This document shows, piece by piece, positions 15,885 through 16,438 of a stretch of DNA of 16,438 nucleotides. The notes beneath the pieces are model-generated. The model was given only the letters and a program-made list of their open reading frames with translations, made no database searches and was not told the origin of the DNA. Position 1 is the stretch's first letter. Every line of letters starts with the position of its first letter. The stretch is taken from positions 1-16,438 of the forward strand of contig JAPYWL010000028.1 of assembly GCA_028276365.1 (NCBI GenBank). The letters run 5' to 3'. Source of the stretch: Deltaproteobacteria bacterium. GTDB lineage: Bacteria > DRYD01. A program made the position numbers and the translations under genes.

Positions 15885-16438
15885 TTATTTATATTCTATT
15901 ATTTTTATTTTTAAGTTAAATTTGTTTGCAATATATATATCGTTTTCATTTATTAACAAAATTTTAAATTTTTGTTTATTTTTTATTAATTCTGCTTGAT
16001 TTTTGACTTCAATAGCTGTATTTATTATATCTGCTAGTGATATGTTGCCACCTATTGTATTATCTGTTGGTATTTTCCCTTTTTTTATTAGCTCTTGTTG
16101 AATATTATTTAATTCTTGTATTATTAAAGTTATAGTTTGTTCTACATTTTCAGGATTAATTATTTCTATTTCTCCTAATATTGAATTCTTTTTTAAAATT
16201 AATTTATCCTCTAATAGGTATAGATTAACATCTACATATTCTCCTAAGAATATGTTTCTGCTTGCTAAAAATAACAATACATATTTTTTATCATTATTAG
16301 CGGATATTTTCTTTACTATATTTGATAATTGGTTTTTATCAATTCTAATTAAATTTGAATAGATTGTTTCCTTAGTTTGTTTTAGATTTAGATTATAGAT
16401 ATATTTTTGTTTAATATTTTCATTTGCTTCTTGAATTA
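15885..16438 (-). CDS. DUF3084 protein, C-terminal part (gene runs off the right edge)
   Basis: The frame has no stop from 15885 to the window edge, so the 5' end lies outside. A TTG at 16275-16277 could start a 130-residue protein, but the frame upstream reads on with family-like sequence (for example NLIRIDKNQLSNIV), so an internal start is unlikely. The visible C-terminal 184 residues show the DUF3084 pattern: a strand ending in A-S-R-N-x3-L-G-E, then LKKNSILGEI, then a helix and GKIPTDNTIGGNISLADIIN, ending in two short strands. Full proteins of this family usually have an N-terminal membrane segment and a long coiled coil before this region. The first visible residues (EANENIKQK) look like the end of that coil. 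Function is unknown. It is followed by the YqgF-like gene, a pairing also seen elsewhere. Confidence 0.78.
   Translation of the reverse strand, partial: IQEANENIKQKYIYNLNLKQTKETIYSNLIRIDKNQLSNIVKKISANNDKKYVLLFLASRNIFLGEYVDVNLYLLEDKLILKKNSILGEIEIINPENVEQTITLIIQELNNIQQELIKKGKIPTDNTIGGNISLADIINTAIEVKNQAELIKNKQKFKILLINENDIYIANKFNLKIKIIEYK

Noticed and set aside
531-16438. No TGA stop codon among the 12 placed gene ends, suggesting a reassigned TGA or lost release factor 2
   Set aside because: All Trp positions checked use TGG and no in-frame TGA is needed; TAA preference alone explains it at this base composition and sample size.
1-16438. CRISPR array, insertion sequence, prophage or attachment-site repeat
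   Set aside because: No regularly spaced repeats, transposase or integrase motifs were seen, and no direct repeat of the tRNA 3' ends was noticed within the window.

Overview
This is a strongly A+T-rich bacterial window. Codons end mostly in A or T, and 10 of the 12 stop codons I could place are TAA, 2 are TAG and none is TGA. The lineage cannot be fixed from the sequence. Clues are a short 4.5S-type SRP RNA, a flagellar FliI/FliJ pair, a YvcK/CofD-like protein whose upstream open frame adds membrane segments like those of cyanobacterial and some clostridial homologues, a DUF3084-YqgF neighbour pair also known from Cyanobacteria and Firmicutes, an archaeal-type COG2521 methyltransferase and a tRNA-Arg with a GCG anticodon. 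A deep-branching, low-GC, flagellated, probably anaerobic bacterium would fit, but that is inference.

Layout. Positions 1-424 form an RNA block: tRNA-Ser(GCT), tRNA-Arg(GCG) and SRP RNA. From 531 to 10433 every gene reads on the + strand: a 1405-residue TPR protein, a glyoxylate/2-hydroxyacid dehydrogenase coupled to it through a ribosome binding site that overlaps the stop codon, a YvcK-family protein, a 56-residue zinc-finger-like protein at 7232-7402, an EF-G paralogue and a TatD-family nuclease. From 10467 to the right edge every gene reads on the - strand. In transcription order these are a DUF3084 protein (runs off the edge), a YqgF/RuvX-like RNase H-fold protein, a COG2521 methyltransferase, FliI, FliJ and an AMP-forming acyl-CoA synthetase. 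The two blocks converge at about 10434-10466. No gap between genes exceeds 300 bases.

How the genes fit together. Much of the content is housekeeping RNA and translation biology: tRNAs, SRP RNA, EF-G paralogue, possible rRNA-processing nuclease and methyltransferase. Added to this are central-carbon functions (dehydrogenase, YvcK, acyl-CoA synthetase) and two flagellar export parts. I see no single-purpose island, no mobile element, no CRISPR array and no phage gene.

The items most worth a second look are: (1) the YvcK reading frame is open for 117 bases upstream of its first canonical start and encodes a conserved-looking membrane segment, joined to an out-of-frame ATG only by a run of ten T, which suggests slippage, a rare start codon or an assembly error; (2) a compact chain of mutually exclusive inverted repeats with pseudoknot geometry lies in the leader of the acyl-CoA synthetase gene; (3) the tRNA-Arg has GCG instead of the usual bacterial ACG; (4) a LIM-like mini zinc protein sits just ahead of the EF-G paralogue; (5) a methyltransferase of archaeal type lies beside fliI, where fliH might be expected.
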